From: Mongoliimonas terrestris
GTDB taxonomy: Bacteria > Pseudomonadota > Alphaproteobacteria > Rhizobiales > Pleomorphomonadaceae
Length of the DNA: 64,000 bases
Assembly (NCBI RefSeq): GCF_001927285.1
Contig: NZ_MSIG01000002.1
Coordinates: 248,001-312,000 of the forward strand
Direction: 5' to 3'
Made by a program: the position numbers and the translations under genes. Position 1 is the stretch's first letter. Each line of letters starts with the position of its first letter. Below, one piece after another: positions 46,085 to 54,375 of the stretch. Below the pieces are notes generated by a model, which searched no databases, was not told the DNA's origin, and saw only the letters and a list, made by a program, of their open reading frames with translations.

Positions 46085-47734
46085 ATGTCATTTTCCGAAC
46101 TCGGCCTTAGCGACAAGGTTCTGGCCGCCGTCGAGGCGGCTGGCTACACGACGCCTACCCCGATCCAGGCCGAGGCCATCCCCCACGCCGTCTCCGGACG
46201 TGACGTCATCGGCATCGCCCAGACGGGCACCGGCAAGACGGCGTCCTTCGTGCTGCCCATGATGACGCTCCTTGAAAAGGGGCGCGCCCGGGCGCGCATG
46301 CCGCGGACGCTCATCCTGGAGCCGACGCGCGAGCTCGCCGCCCAGGTGGAGGAGAACTTCGTCAAGTACGGGGTGAACCAGAAGCTGACCGTGGCGCTCC
46401 TCATCGGCGGCGTCTCCTTCGACGAGCAGGATCGCAAGCTCGACCGCGGCGTCGACGTGCTGATCGCCACCCCGGGCCGCCTGCTCGACCACTTCGAGCG
46501 CGGCAAGCTGCTCCTCAACGGCGTCGAGATCCTCGTCATCGACGAGGCGGACCGCATGCTCGACATGGGGTTCATTCCGGACATCGAGCGCATCCTGAAG
46601 CTCATCACCAAGAAGCATCAGACGCTCTTCTTCTCCGCCACGATGCCGCCGGAGATCCAGCGGCTGACGGAGAGCTTCCTCACCAATCCCGTCCGCATCG
46701 AGGTCGCCAAGCCGGCCACCACGGCCAAGACGGTGGCCCAGCGTCTGATCGCGTCCGGCTACGAGGCGCACGAGAAGCGCCAGGTGCTGCGCGACCTGAT
46801 CGCCGACGCCAAGGACCTGAAGAACGCCATCGTCTTCTGCAATCGCAAGAAGGACGTGGCGGTGCTGTTCCGCAGCCTGGAGAAGCACGGCTTCAACGTC
46901 GGCGCCCTCCATGGCGACATGGACCAGCGGGCCCGCATGGCGACCCTCGACGCCTTCAAGAAGGGCACGCTCACCCTTCTGGTCGCCTCCGACGTCGCCG
47001 CCCGCGGCCTCGACATTCCGGACGTCAGCCACGTCTACAACTTCGACGTCCCGATCCACGCGGAGGACTATGTCCACCGCATCGGCCGCACCGGCCGGGC
47101 CGGACGTTCCGGCACCGCCATCACCCTGGTGACGCCGGACGACATCAAGTACCTCTCCGCCATCGAGAAGCTCACCGGCGACGACGTGGAGTGGATCGGC
47201 GAGAAGGTCCAGGCCGACCCGGACTCGCGCCGCCGTCGGCGGGCCGCCTCCGCGTCGCCGTCCCGCGGGGACCGTTCCGAGCGGGGTGATCGTCCCGAGC
47301 GCAGCAATCGATCCGACCGCCCTGACCGGAGCGACGACGCCCGTCCGAGCGCCCGCGTCAGCCGCAGCCGGCCCGACCGTCCGCGTGCGGCCGAGGACGG
47401 CGCCGAGCGCGCCCCCCGCGCCGCCGCCGAGGACCGTCCCGAGCGGGCACCGCGCGTGCGCGCCGAGCGGACCGAGCGTCCGGAGGCTCCGGTCGAGCGT
47501 GAAGCCGCGCCCGTCGAGGCCCGTGCCCCGCGCGAGCCCCGGCGCGATGCGGCGCCTCGCCCGGCCGATCCGCGCCCGCCCCGTCGGGAGGAGCGTCCCG
47601 CGCCCCCGCGCGGCGGCGATCGGAACGGCCGACCGCGCCGCGATCACGACGACGGCCCGACCGTCATCGGCCTCGGCGACCACGTTCCGGCCTTCCTGCT
47701 GCGTCCGGTGCGGACGGTCAAGCAGGCAAGCTGA
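46085..47734 (+). CDS. rhlE: DEAD-box RNA helicase, RhlE-like
   Basis: ATP-dependent RNA helicase of 549 residues acting in ribosome assembly and RNA turnover. Q motif FSELGLSDKVLAAVEAAGYTTPTPIQ (3-28), Walker A AQTGTGKT (45-52), DEAD box VIDEADRML, SAT motif FFSATMP, and motif VI HRIGRTGRAGRSG are all present. After about residue 390 comes a long, disordered Arg/Pro/Glu-rich tail with repeated RSERGDRPERS-like units, likely an RNA-binding extension. I start at ATG 46085 (MSFSELG), the usual family start; upstream in-frame codons are unlikely to be translated. A strong terminator follows. Confidence 0.94.
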   Translation: MSFSELGLSDKVLAAVEAAGYTTPTPIQAEAIPHAVSGRDVIGIAQTGTGKTASFVLPMMTLLEKGRARARMPRTLILEPTRELAAQVEENFVKYGVNQKLTVALLIGGVSFDEQDRKLDRGVDVLIATPGRLLDHFERGKLLLNGVEILVIDEADRMLDMGFIPDIERILKLITKKHQTLFFSATMPPEIQRLTESFLTNPVRIEVAKPATTAKTVAQRLIASGYEAHEKRQVLRDLIADAKDLKNAIVFCNRKKDVAVLFRSLEKHGFNVGALHGDMDQRARMATLDAFKKGTLTLLVASDVAARGLDIPDVSHVYNFDVPIHAEDYVHRIGRTGRAGRSGTAITLVTPDDIKYLSAIEKLTGDDVEWIGEKVQADPDSRRRRRAASASPSRGDRSERGDRPERSNRSDRPDRSDDARPSARVSRSRPDRPRAAEDGAERAPRAAAEDRPERAPRVRAERTERPEAPVEREAAPVEARAPREPRRDAAPRPADPRPPRREERPAPPRGGDRNGRPRRDHDDGPTVIGLGDHVPAFLLRPVRTVKQAS

Positions 47735-47786
47735 CGCGTTTTTTATGCGCACTGTCGCGGCTTGATTGCAGCTTATGTTCGTAGAT

Positions 47787-47819
47787 CGGCGGGGTTTCAG
47801 ACCCCGCCGTTTCATTTTG
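47787..47819 (+). terminator. Terminator of the RhlE-like gene
   Basis: Nine-base stem CGGCGGGGT / ACCCCGCCG with a TTCAG loop, followed by TTTCATTTT. It lies 53 bases behind the stop codon. Confidence 0.85.
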
Positions 47820-47963
47820 GGGCAGTGGCCACGTCCCCAGATAGATGCCGCCGGCAGTCTTCACCAGTAAGCTGCAGTTTTGCGCAAATCCGGATCCGGA
47901 TTAACCACGTATTCACATAGCTGAACTAACATCTATGACGAACACGGGCATCGCGGGGCGAGA

Positions 47964-49037
47964 ATGTCGCAGCGGGAAGAATTCCAGCGGACCATCGGCT
48001 ACGGAGAGGCTGCCATCGGCCAGCTCCGGCGGAACGAGATTCCGGCCTACCCGCGCAACTACGAGCTCTGGTACACCTATTGTGCCGGGTTCAATCATGC
48101 CCTCAACAAGGCGGTGAACGACATCCTCCGCGCGCGGGGTCATATCAACACCGACGAAGTGCATGAGATATACAGCCAGTTCCTGGCCCCGTCGCGGCTC
48201 GGCGATCGGATCGAGGAGGTCGGCAGCCGGCTGTCCGACGAGATCAACGAGGTCGTGGGCGCCGTCGAACAGACCATTTCGGCCAACGCGCGTTATTGCG
48301 AGAGCCTGAGCGAGTCCACCTCCGAGCTCCTGTCGACCACCGATCAGAAGCGCGTCCTCTCCATCGTCCAGAACCTGATCACCTCCACCCGCTCGTCGGA
48401 GGCCACCAACCGCCTCCTGGAGGCGCAGCTCGCCGACAGCCGCAAGCAGATCGCCGACCTGCAGGAAAGCCTGGACGCCATCCGGTTCGAGAGCCTGACC
48501 GACGAGCTGACCACGCTCGCCAACCGCAAGCACTTCGACCAGTCGATCGAGCGCGCCGTCGCCAACTCGCGCGACAGCGACGAGACCTTCTCGCTGCTGA
48601 TCACCGACATCGACCATTTCAAGACCTTCAACGACACCTACGGCCACCAGACCGGCGACCAGGTGCTGCGTCTCGTCGGCCTTGCCGTGAAGCAGAACGT
48701 GAAGGGCCAGGATATCGCCTGCCGCTACGGCGGCGAGGAGTTCGCCATCATCCTGCCGCGCACCGGTCTCGACCACGCGCGCACCGTGGCGGACCACATC
48801 CGCATCGCCGTCATGTCGAAGGAACTGGTCAAGCGCTCGACGGGCGAGAACCTCGGCTACATCACCATTTCGATCGGCGTCTCCACCTGGAAACCCTCCG
48901 ACACCGTCGCCTCGGTGATCGAGCGCGCCGACGCGTCGCTCTATCTCGCCAAGCGCAACGGCCGCAACCGGGTCTGCACCGAGCGCGACCTCGCCGTCAT
49001 GGAGCGGCGGAAGGAGACCGGGCGCGGCGCGGCCTGA
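47964..49037 (+). CDS. Diguanylate cyclase (GGDEF domain)
   Basis: Makes the second messenger cyclic di-GMP. The first 180 residues are helical (for example YGEAAIGQLRRNEIPAYPRNYELWY and NLITSTRSSEATNRLLEAQL) and may dimerise or sense a signal; no membrane helix or known sensor domain is recognised. The GGDEF domain starts near 190 (DELTTLANRKHFDQSI) and has the active-site motif RYGGEEF, an active variant. The position of the RxxD inhibitory site reads KGQD, so feedback inhibition by the product is probably absent. The last 41 bases overlap the converging TfoX-like gene. Confidence 0.92.
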   Translation: MSQREEFQRTIGYGEAAIGQLRRNEIPAYPRNYELWYTYCAGFNHALNKAVNDILRARGHINTDEVHEIYSQFLAPSRLGDRIEEVGSRLSDEINEVVGAVEQTISANARYCESLSESTSELLSTTDQKRVLSIVQNLITSTRSSEATNRLLEAQLADSRKQIADLQESLDAIRFESLTDELTTLANRKHFDQSIERAVANSRDSDETFSLLITDIDHFKTFNDTYGHQTGDQVLRLVGLAVKQNVKGQDIACRYGGEEFAIILPRTGLDHARTVADHIRIAVMSKELVKRSTGENLGYITISIGVSTWKPSDTVASVIERADASLYLAKRNGRNRVCTERDLAVMERRKETGRGAA

Positions 49038-49389
49038 CCGTCCCGCCCGCCTTTTTCTTCACCGCCCCGCGCCGCGCCGCCGCGAACGCACCCTCGGCAA
49101 ACGCCGCGAAGGTCTCAGGCTCGTCATAGAGCCGCTCCGGCGCCCGCCAATAGCTGGTGATCGTGCGCGCGCCGTCCTTGGTCCCGTAGCTGAACGGCGC
49201 CGATCCCTCCGCCTCGAAGTCCGCCCGGTTGCCGTCGTCCACCTTGAGATAGAGCGTGTCGTCCGCCACGAGCGCCACCATCAGGCCGTCGCGGAAGAGG
49301 CCGTGCCCGCCGAACATACGCTTGCGCGTCACGCCGCCGACAGGTCCGAACAGCTCGTCGAGCAGATCCAGGAAGCTGCCGTCCGCCAT
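48997..49389 (-). CDS. TfoX N-terminal domain protein
   Basis: A 130-residue protein. The core (residues 1-100) shows the TfoX/Sxy N-terminal pattern: FLDLLDELFGPVGGVTRKRMFGGHGLFRDGLMVALVADDTLYLKVD and PFSYGTKDGARTITSYWRAPERLYDEP. The rest is a basic, disordered tail. Single-domain TfoX proteins have no known function, though full-length Sxy regulates competence in gammaproteobacteria. The second ATG (49389) lies nine bases behind GGAGG and is chosen over that at 49395. The 3' end overlaps the diguanylate cyclase gene tail to tail. Confidence 0.87.
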   Translation of the reverse strand: MADGSFLDLLDELFGPVGGVTRKRMFGGHGLFRDGLMVALVADDTLYLKVDDGNRADFEAEGSAPFSYGTKDGARTITSYWRAPERLYDEPETFAAFAEGAFAAARRGAVKKKAGGTVRPRRARSPSAAP

Positions 49390-49480
49390 CGCCATGCCCC
49401 TCCGTCGTAAGGTGCGCACCAGCCGGACGGCGCCGCGCCGAGGCCGGCCCGCGGGCGCCCCCCGCCCACTCTCCCTCGAC

Positions 49481-50155
49481 CTACCGGGCCGCGTCGAGCC
49501 CCATCTGCCAGAAGGCCGCCTCCAGGCGCGAAGCCTGGGCGAAGAGATCCGCCAGCCGCTCGAACCGTGTCGCCGGCAGGTCCTCACCCGCCAGCCGGTC
49601 AAGCGTCGCCACCGCCCCCTCCGCCACCACCCGATAGGCCTCGCCCGCATACTCGGCGATCCAGAAGGCATAAGGGTTGGCCGGATCGAGCGTCCCCGGC
49701 AGCGCCGCCAGCCGCTCGGCGATCACGCTGTAACCGATCACGCATGGGCTCAGCGCCACGTGGAGGTCCAAGAGGTCGCCGGTGAGACCCGCGTCGATCA
49801 CGAACCGCGTATAGGCGGTCGTCGGAATGTCCTCCGGCGTCGCCGCCATGGCCTCCCGCGTCAGCCCCCAGCCGGCGCAGGTGCGTACATGCAGATCCAT
49901 CTCAAGTTCAAGAATGGCCTTCAACCCATTGAGCCCATACTGCATCTCGTCCAGCGAGCGGCTCTTGAACACCGCCAGCGCATAGGCTCGTGCGAACTGG
50001 ATGAGGAAGAGATAGTCCTGCACCAGATAATGCCGAAACGCCCCCTCGGGCAGCGTCCCCGCCGCCAGCTGCTCCACGAACGCATGGTGCGTATACGCCC
50101 GCCACGGCTCCGGCCGCGCCGCGACGAGACGGGAGAGCAGGGTGGACTGGGTCAT
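49481..50155 (-). CDS. tenA: TenA-family protein (aminopyrimidine aminohydrolase/thiaminase II)
   Basis: All-helical protein of 224 residues. It begins with PWRAYTHHAFVEQLAAGTLP and has YLVQDYLFLIQFARAYALA, the TenA aspartate region, and the catalytic cysteine in ALSPCVIGY (about 135-143), followed by GEAYRVV near the end. TenA hydrolyses degraded thiamine to recover the pyrimidine moiety. No thiamine genes or TPP riboswitch are seen next to it. Start ATG 50155. Confidence 0.93.
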   Translation of the reverse strand: MTQSTLLSRLVAARPEPWRAYTHHAFVEQLAAGTLPEGAFRHYLVQDYLFLIQFARAYALAVFKSRSLDEMQYGLNGLKAILELEMDLHVRTCAGWGLTREAMAATPEDIPTTAYTRFVIDAGLTGDLLDLHVALSPCVIGYSVIAERLAALPGTLDPANPYAFWIAEYAGEAYRVVAEGAVATLDRLAGEDLPATRFERLADLFAQASRLEAAFWQMGLDAAR

Positions 50156-50280
50156 GAGGTCTCCGGGGTTGCGATGGGGTCAGCCCGACCGGGCATAGCA
50201 ACGCCAGCCGCTAAAGCGCAAGGACCGCGCCGCCGCCGGCGCCCGCTCCAGAATGGCGACTCCATCCCCACCCCCGCGCC

Positions 50281-50391
50281 ATCGTCATGGTCCGCTTCCG
50301 GCGAACCATCCACGCATTCACGCCGTCCGCCGTCGATCCTCCCCGCCCGCCCAAAGCGTGGGTGGTCCGCCTTCGCGGACCATGACGATGG
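50281..50391. repeat. Palindromic intergenic repeat, family B (full copy)
   Basis: An inverted repeat of about 110 bases. The left arm is ATCGTCATGGTCCGC...ACCATCCACGC, the right arm GCGTGGGTGGTCCGC...GGACCATGACGAT. The middle (CCGTCCGCCGTCGATCCTCC and neighbours) is shared with the copy at 50533-50641. Confidence 0.85.
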
Positions 50392-50420
50392 AGGGGTTCA
50401 GGCACACTGACCGCTGCTGG

Positions 50421-50453
50421 GGATGGTGATGGTGATGGTGATGGTGATGGTCT
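50421..50453. repeat. Hexamer microsatellite (GGTGAT)n
   Basis: About five consecutive GGTGAT units in non-coding DNA between the two family-B repeats. Such a tract may vary in length between strains. Confidence 0.85.
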
Positions 50454-50532
50454 CCGGTGCGAGCCAAGACAAAAGCCGGGGTTCGAACCGCACCGGCTCC
50501 GAGGAAGGCACAACCTCCCCCACCCCCGCGTG

Positions 50533-50641
50533 ACCGTCATGGTCCGCTTCAGGCGGACCATCCACGCATTCACCCCGTCCGCCGTCGATCCTCCACGCCC
50601 GCCCAAAGCGTGGGTGGTCCGCCTGCGCGGACGATGACGAT
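50533..50641. repeat. Palindromic intergenic repeat, family B (second full copy)
   Basis: Nearly the same as 50281-50391, in the same orientation, 250 bases further on. The two differ at scattered positions in the arms, so they are not a very recent duplication. Confidence 0.85.
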
Positions 50642-50685
50642 GGGGGCACACCCCGTCACCCGCCAGCGCCCCCGCCATAAGCCCC

Positions 50686-51060
50686 TCACCCCGCCGACAT
50701 CTCCGCCGCCACGAGGCTCACGCTTTCGCCGCAGCCGCAGGCGCTCACCTGGTTGGGGTTCAGGAACGTGAATCCGGTCTTCAGCGTCGTCCGCTCGAAG
50801 TCCATCTGGGTGCCGAGCAGAAACAGCACCGCCTTCGGATCCACGAACACCGTCACGCCATGGGCGTCCACCCGCTCGTCGCCGGGGCGGGTGTCGGTGG
50901 CCAGTTCCATGGTGTAGCTCATGCCGGCGCAGCCGCCGTTCTTGACGCCGACGCGCACGCCGAGCGCCGGGGTATCGGCGTTGTCCAGAATTTCGCGGAC
51001 GCGATCGGCGGCCGCTTCCGTCACCGTCATCACGTCCAGCTTGCGTCTTGCGGTAGCCAT
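50686..51060 (-). CDS. sufA: Fe-S cluster assembly A-type carrier
   Basis: Carrier protein of 124 residues that takes Fe-S clusters from the SufBCD scaffold to target proteins. The three ligand cysteines are present: C44 in NGGCAGMSY and C108/C110 in SACGCGES near the C-terminus. It begins MATARRKLDVMTVTEAAADRV. It is the last gene of the leftward iscS-sufBCDS-sufT-sufA operon, 59 bases after sufT. Confidence 0.95.
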   Translation of the reverse strand: MATARRKLDVMTVTEAAADRVREILDNADTPALGVRVGVKNGGCAGMSYTMELATDTRPGDERVDAHGVTVFVDPKAVLFLLGTQMDFERTTLKTGFTFLNPNQVSACGCGESVSLVAAEMSAG

Positions 51061-51119
51061 GCTCGGGTCTCCTGAAACACATCCGGTTCAAGGCCGGACG
51101 GATCTTATCCCAAGAAGGA

Positions 51120-51533
51120 TCAATAGAAATTCAAGGCGACCTGCGCCTCTTCGCTCATCCGGTCGGGCGTCCACGGCGGATCGAACACCATGGTCACCGC
51201 CACCCCGCTGACGCCGTTCACCGTGGCGACCGCATTCTCCACCCAGCCCGGCATCTCGCCGGCGACCGGACAGGCCGGTGCCGTCAGCGTCATGTCGATC
51301 TTCACGAACCGGTCATCGTCGATGTCGATCCGGTAGACGAGCCCGAGTTCGTAGATGTCCGCCGGGATCTCCGGGTCGTACACCGTCTTCAGCGCCGCGA
51401 TGATGTCGTCCGTCAGACGGTCGATCTCCTCGGGCGGGATGGCCGCGCCGGCCCCGGTGGCGGGCTTGTTGGGCCCCGCCTCGTCCGTGGTCGCCTCGGC
51501 GGCTTTCATGCTGGTCGCTGCCATGTCGTCCAT
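51120..51533 (-). CDS. sufT: SUF system assembly protein SufT (MIP18/DUF59)
   Basis: A 137-residue protein. After a variable N-terminus of about 35 residues comes the MIP18/DUF59 domain: DDIIAALKTVYDPEIPADIYELGLVYRIDI, then TLTAPACPVAGEMPGWVENAV with the conserved cysteine, and VFDPPWTPDRMSEEAQVAL at the end. SufT proteins help Fe-S maturation. The gene lies nine bases after sufS in the operon. Confidence 0.94.
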   Translation of the reverse strand: MDDMAATSMKAAEATTDEAGPNKPATGAGAAIPPEEIDRLTDDIIAALKTVYDPEIPADIYELGLVYRIDIDDDRFVKIDMTLTAPACPVAGEMPGWVENAVATVNGVSGVAVTMVFDPPWTPDRMSEEAQVALNFY

Positions 51534-51542
51534 CGTGGTCTC

Positions 51543-52781
51543 TCACCCGAACAGAGTTTCGGCCTTCCGCAGCGCTTCCACCAGTTTATCCACCTCGCCC
51601 ACGGTGTTGTACAGCCCGAAGGATGCTCGACAGGTGGAGGTGACGCCGTAGCGTTGCAAGAGCGGCATGGCGCAATGGGTTCCGGCCCGGACGGCGACGC
51701 CCGAACGGTCGATGATCGTCGCCACGTCGTGGGCGTGGGCGCCCTTCATTTCGAAGGCCACGATGGCGCCCTTCTCCTTCGTGGTCCCGAAGATGCGGAT
51801 GGAGTTCATGGCGCCGAGCTGCTCCATCGCGTAGTCGCGTAGGCGATTCTCGTGCGCCAGGATGGCCTCCCGGCCGATCCCCTCCATGTAGCGGAGCGCC
51901 GCCCCGAGCCCGATCGCCTGCACGATCGGCGGCGTGCCCGCCTCGAAGCGGTGCGGCGGCTCGTTGTAGGTGACGAAGTCCTCCGTCACGTCGCGGATCA
52001 TCTCGCCGCCGCCCATGAAGGGCGGCATGGCCTCCAGCAGCGCCTTCTTGCCGTAGAGCACGCCGATGCCGGTCGGCCCGTAGACCTTGTGGCCGGTGAG
52101 GACGAAGAAGTCCGCGTCCAGCGCCTGCACGTCCACCGGCAGGTGCACCGCGCTCTGGCTGCCGTCCACCATCACCACCGCGCCCGCCGCATGGGCGATG
52201 CGCGCCACCTCGGCGATCGGCACCACCGTGCCGGTCACGTTCGACATGTGGGTGATGGCCACCACCTTGGTGCGCGGCGTGACGAGCTTCTCGAACGCCT
52301 CCAGGTCGAACGTGCCGTCCTCCAGCACCGGCGCCCACTTGATGACGACGCCGTTGCGTTCCCGGTGGAAGTTCCACGGCACGATGTTGGAGTGGTGCTC
52401 CAGGATGGAGAGGATCACCTCGTCGCCGGGCTTCAGGTTCGCCCCGCCCCAGCTCGCCGCCACCAGGTTGATGGCCTCCGTGGACGAGCGGGTGAAGATG
52501 ATCTGGTCCACCGACGGCGCGTTCAGGAAGCCGCGCACGATCTCCCGCGCCTCCTCATAGGCCTCGGTGGCGGCGTTCGACAGATAGTGCAGGCCCCGGT
52601 GCACGTTGGCGTATTCCGACGTGTAGGCCTTCATCATCCGGTCCAGCACCGCCTGCGGCTTCTGCGCCGAGGCGCCGTTGTCGAGGTAGACGAGCGGCTT
52701 GCCATAGACCGTGGTGGCGAGAATCGGAAAATCGCGCCGGATCGCCTCGACGTCATAGGGAGCGGCTAGAGGGGCGTGCAT
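51543..52781 (-). CDS. sufS: Cysteine desulfurase SufS
   Basis: PLP enzyme that moves sulfur from cysteine to the Suf scaffold. The 412 residues show class V aminotransferase landmarks: YLDNGASAQKPQAVLD, the cofactor lysine in LTGHKVYGPTGIGVLYG, and the active cysteine in VAVRAGTHCAMPLLQRYG. The RAGxHCA context marks the SufS (group II) type. I chose the ATG at 52781 (MHAPLAAPYD); upstream in-frame sequence lies in a palindromic repeat. A gap of about 250 bases filled by that repeat separates it from sufD. The operon also has a second, IscS-like desulfurase at its start. Confidence 0.96.
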   Translation of the reverse strand: MHAPLAAPYDVEAIRRDFPILATTVYGKPLVYLDNGASAQKPQAVLDRMMKAYTSEYANVHRGLHYLSNAATEAYEEAREIVRGFLNAPSVDQIIFTRSSTEAINLVAASWGGANLKPGDEVILSILEHHSNIVPWNFHRERNGVVIKWAPVLEDGTFDLEAFEKLVTPRTKVVAITHMSNVTGTVVPIAEVARIAHAAGAVVMVDGSQSAVHLPVDVQALDADFFVLTGHKVYGPTGIGVLYGKKALLEAMPPFMGGGEMIRDVTEDFVTYNEPPHRFEAGTPPIVQAIGLGAALRYMEGIGREAILAHENRLRDYAMEQLGAMNSIRIFGTTKEKGAIVAFEMKGAHAHDVATIIDRSGVAVRAGTHCAMPLLQRYGVTSTCRASFGLYNTVGEVDKLVEALRKAETLFG

Positions 52782-52840
52782 GGATCGGTCTCGCCTTCTT
52801 GTGTTCGTCGAAAGGGGTCCGCGTCCGGCGGATGCGCCGT

Positions 52841-52987
52841 CACCCCCCTCTCCCTCTCTCCCCCTGAAGGGGGGAGAGGGCATGTTGCGGGTGTCGATGA
52901 GGTGGTGCGATCCGGCCAGCCGGCTCACGACCGAACCACCATCAGGCCCTCTCTCCCCTTGAGGGAGAGAGTGGGAGAGAGGGGTGA
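52841..52987. repeat. Palindromic repeat inside the suf operon, family C
   Basis: Outer arms of about 40 bases, rich in CCCTCTCC and its complement (52841-52880 and 52945-52987), enclose 65 unrelated bases; each arm is itself a small hairpin (CCCCCTGAAGGGGG, CCTTGAGG). It fills the sufD-sufS gap. A related but less regular set of hairpins lies in the sufB-sufC gap (55198-55300). Confidence 0.75.
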
Positions 52988-53029
52988 ACCACCGACGTCA
53001 ACCAGCACACCACCCAACTCCACCGCCTC

Positions 53030-54373
53030 TCACCCCACCCGTTTCCCCAGCCACGCCTCGATGCGGTGGATCAGCATCTCGCGCACCGCCTCGTTGTGCA
53101 CCTCGTCGATCGCCTCGCCGAGATAGGCGATGATCAGAAGCTTCTCCGCCTCCGTCTTCGAGATGCCGCGCGCCAGCATGTAGAACAGGAGGTCGTCGTC
53201 GAGCGCGCCGCAGGTGGCGCCGTGGCCGCACTGCACGTCGTCGGCGAAGATCTCCAGCTCCGGCTTGGCGTAGGCCTCGGCGCCGTCCGACAGGAGCAGC
53301 GAGGCCGTCATCATGCGGGCGTCGGTCTTCTGGGCGTGGGCCGGCACGTTGATGCGGCCCTGGAACACGCTCTTCGCCTCGTCGTCGACGACGGCCTTGT
53401 ACAGCTCGCGGCTCTCGCAGCCCTCCGCGTCGTGGGTCACCACCAGCGTGGTGTCCGCATGGCGGCGGCCGGAGAGCAGCGTCGCGCCCCGGAAGGCGCC
53501 GGTCGCGGCCGCGCCGGTGAAGCGGGCGAACACCTGGGCGCGGGCGAGCCCGGCGCCGAGGGCGGCGTTGAAGGTCTCGAACCGGGCGTTGGCGCCGATC
53601 GACACGGTCAGCGTCGTCAGGCTCACCGCCTCGAACGGCTCCAGCTGCAGGCGGATGTGGTCCACCGCGGCGCCGTCGCCCACCACCATCATGGTGACGA
53701 TGTTGCTCTGGTGCGCCGCCGCCGATGTCGACTCCACGGTCTCGATCACCGTCGCCGTCGCGCCCGCGCCCACCATCACCAGGTTGCGCACGGCGGTGGC
53801 GGCGGCGGTCTCACCGTCGGTCACGTGGGCGATCTCGATCGGCCGCTCCAGCCGCACGCCGTCGGCGATGGTCACCACCACGCCGTCGCTCATGAAGGCG
53901 GTGTTGACCGCCAGCGCCACGTTGTCGGCCGCTTCGGCGATCGGCTCCAGCGCCGCCAGCACGGCCGCGTCCGCATGGGTCAGCGCGTCGGCAAGGCTGC
54001 GGACACTGACGCCCGGCTCAAGCCCGGCGAGGTCGGAGAGATCCGCCAGCACCCGGCCGTTCGCCACCACGATGCGGCGGGCGCCGTCGCCCGGCACCGC
54101 CGGCGGCAGCGCCTGGACTCTGCCGTGGTCCGGCGCGCCGGCCGGGGCCGCGATGGTGCGCAGGTTGGCCCGAAGGTCAGTGTACTTCCAGGCCTCCACC
54201 CGCCGGTGCGGAAGGCCAACCTTCTCGAACGCCGCGAAGGCTCCGTCGCGAAGGCTCGCGACGGCGGGGGCGCCCGGCAGGGACGCCTTCTCGGCCGGGT
54301 AGCGCTTCAGCAGCGTCTCCTCGGCGGGGGTGCGCAGAACGGTGGTGGTGCCCATGGGGTCGCTCGTCTCCAT
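53030..54373 (-). CDS. sufD: SufD scaffold subunit
   Basis: Partner of SufB in the SufBCD Fe-S scaffold. The protein (447 residues) has the usual two parts: an N-terminal helical domain with AFEKVGLPHRRVEAWKYTDLR and a long beta-helix ending VQCGHGATCGALDDDLLFYMLARGISKTEAEKLLI, the conserved SufB/SufD C-terminus with the critical histidine. An ATG at 54373 or a GTG at 54379 may start it; the GTG overlaps the sufC stop by four bases. It follows sufC without a gap. Confidence 0.95.
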   Translation of the reverse strand: METSDPMGTTTVLRTPAEETLLKRYPAEKASLPGAPAVASLRDGAFAAFEKVGLPHRRVEAWKYTDLRANLRTIAAPAGAPDHGRVQALPPAVPGDGARRIVVANGRVLADLSDLAGLEPGVSVRSLADALTHADAAVLAALEPIAEAADNVALAVNTAFMSDGVVVTIADGVRLERPIEIAHVTDGETAAATAVRNLVMVGAGATATVIETVESTSAAAHQSNIVTMMVVGDGAAVDHIRLQLEPFEAVSLTTLTVSIGANARFETFNAALGAGLARAQVFARFTGAAATGAFRGATLLSGRRHADTTLVVTHDAEGCESRELYKAVVDDEAKSVFQGRINVPAHAQKTDARMMTASLLLSDGAEAYAKPELEIFADDVQCGHGATCGALDDDLLFYMLARGISKTEAEKLLIIAYLGEAIDEVHNEAVREMLIHRIEAWLGKRVG

Positions 54374-54375
54374 GC

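Larger units (their letters stand above)
50156..50685. other. Repeat-rich non-coding region between sufA and tenA
   Basis: About 530 bases filled mostly by two family-B palindromic repeats and a hexamer microsatellite (each entered separately). The remainder must hold the tenA promoter at its left end and the suf operon end at its right end. No gene is supported. Confidence 0.6.

Noticed and set aside
50156..50250. TPP riboswitch upstream of tenA
   Set aside because: The conserved CUGAGA and ACCUGAUCUGG-type thi-box segments are not present in the leader.
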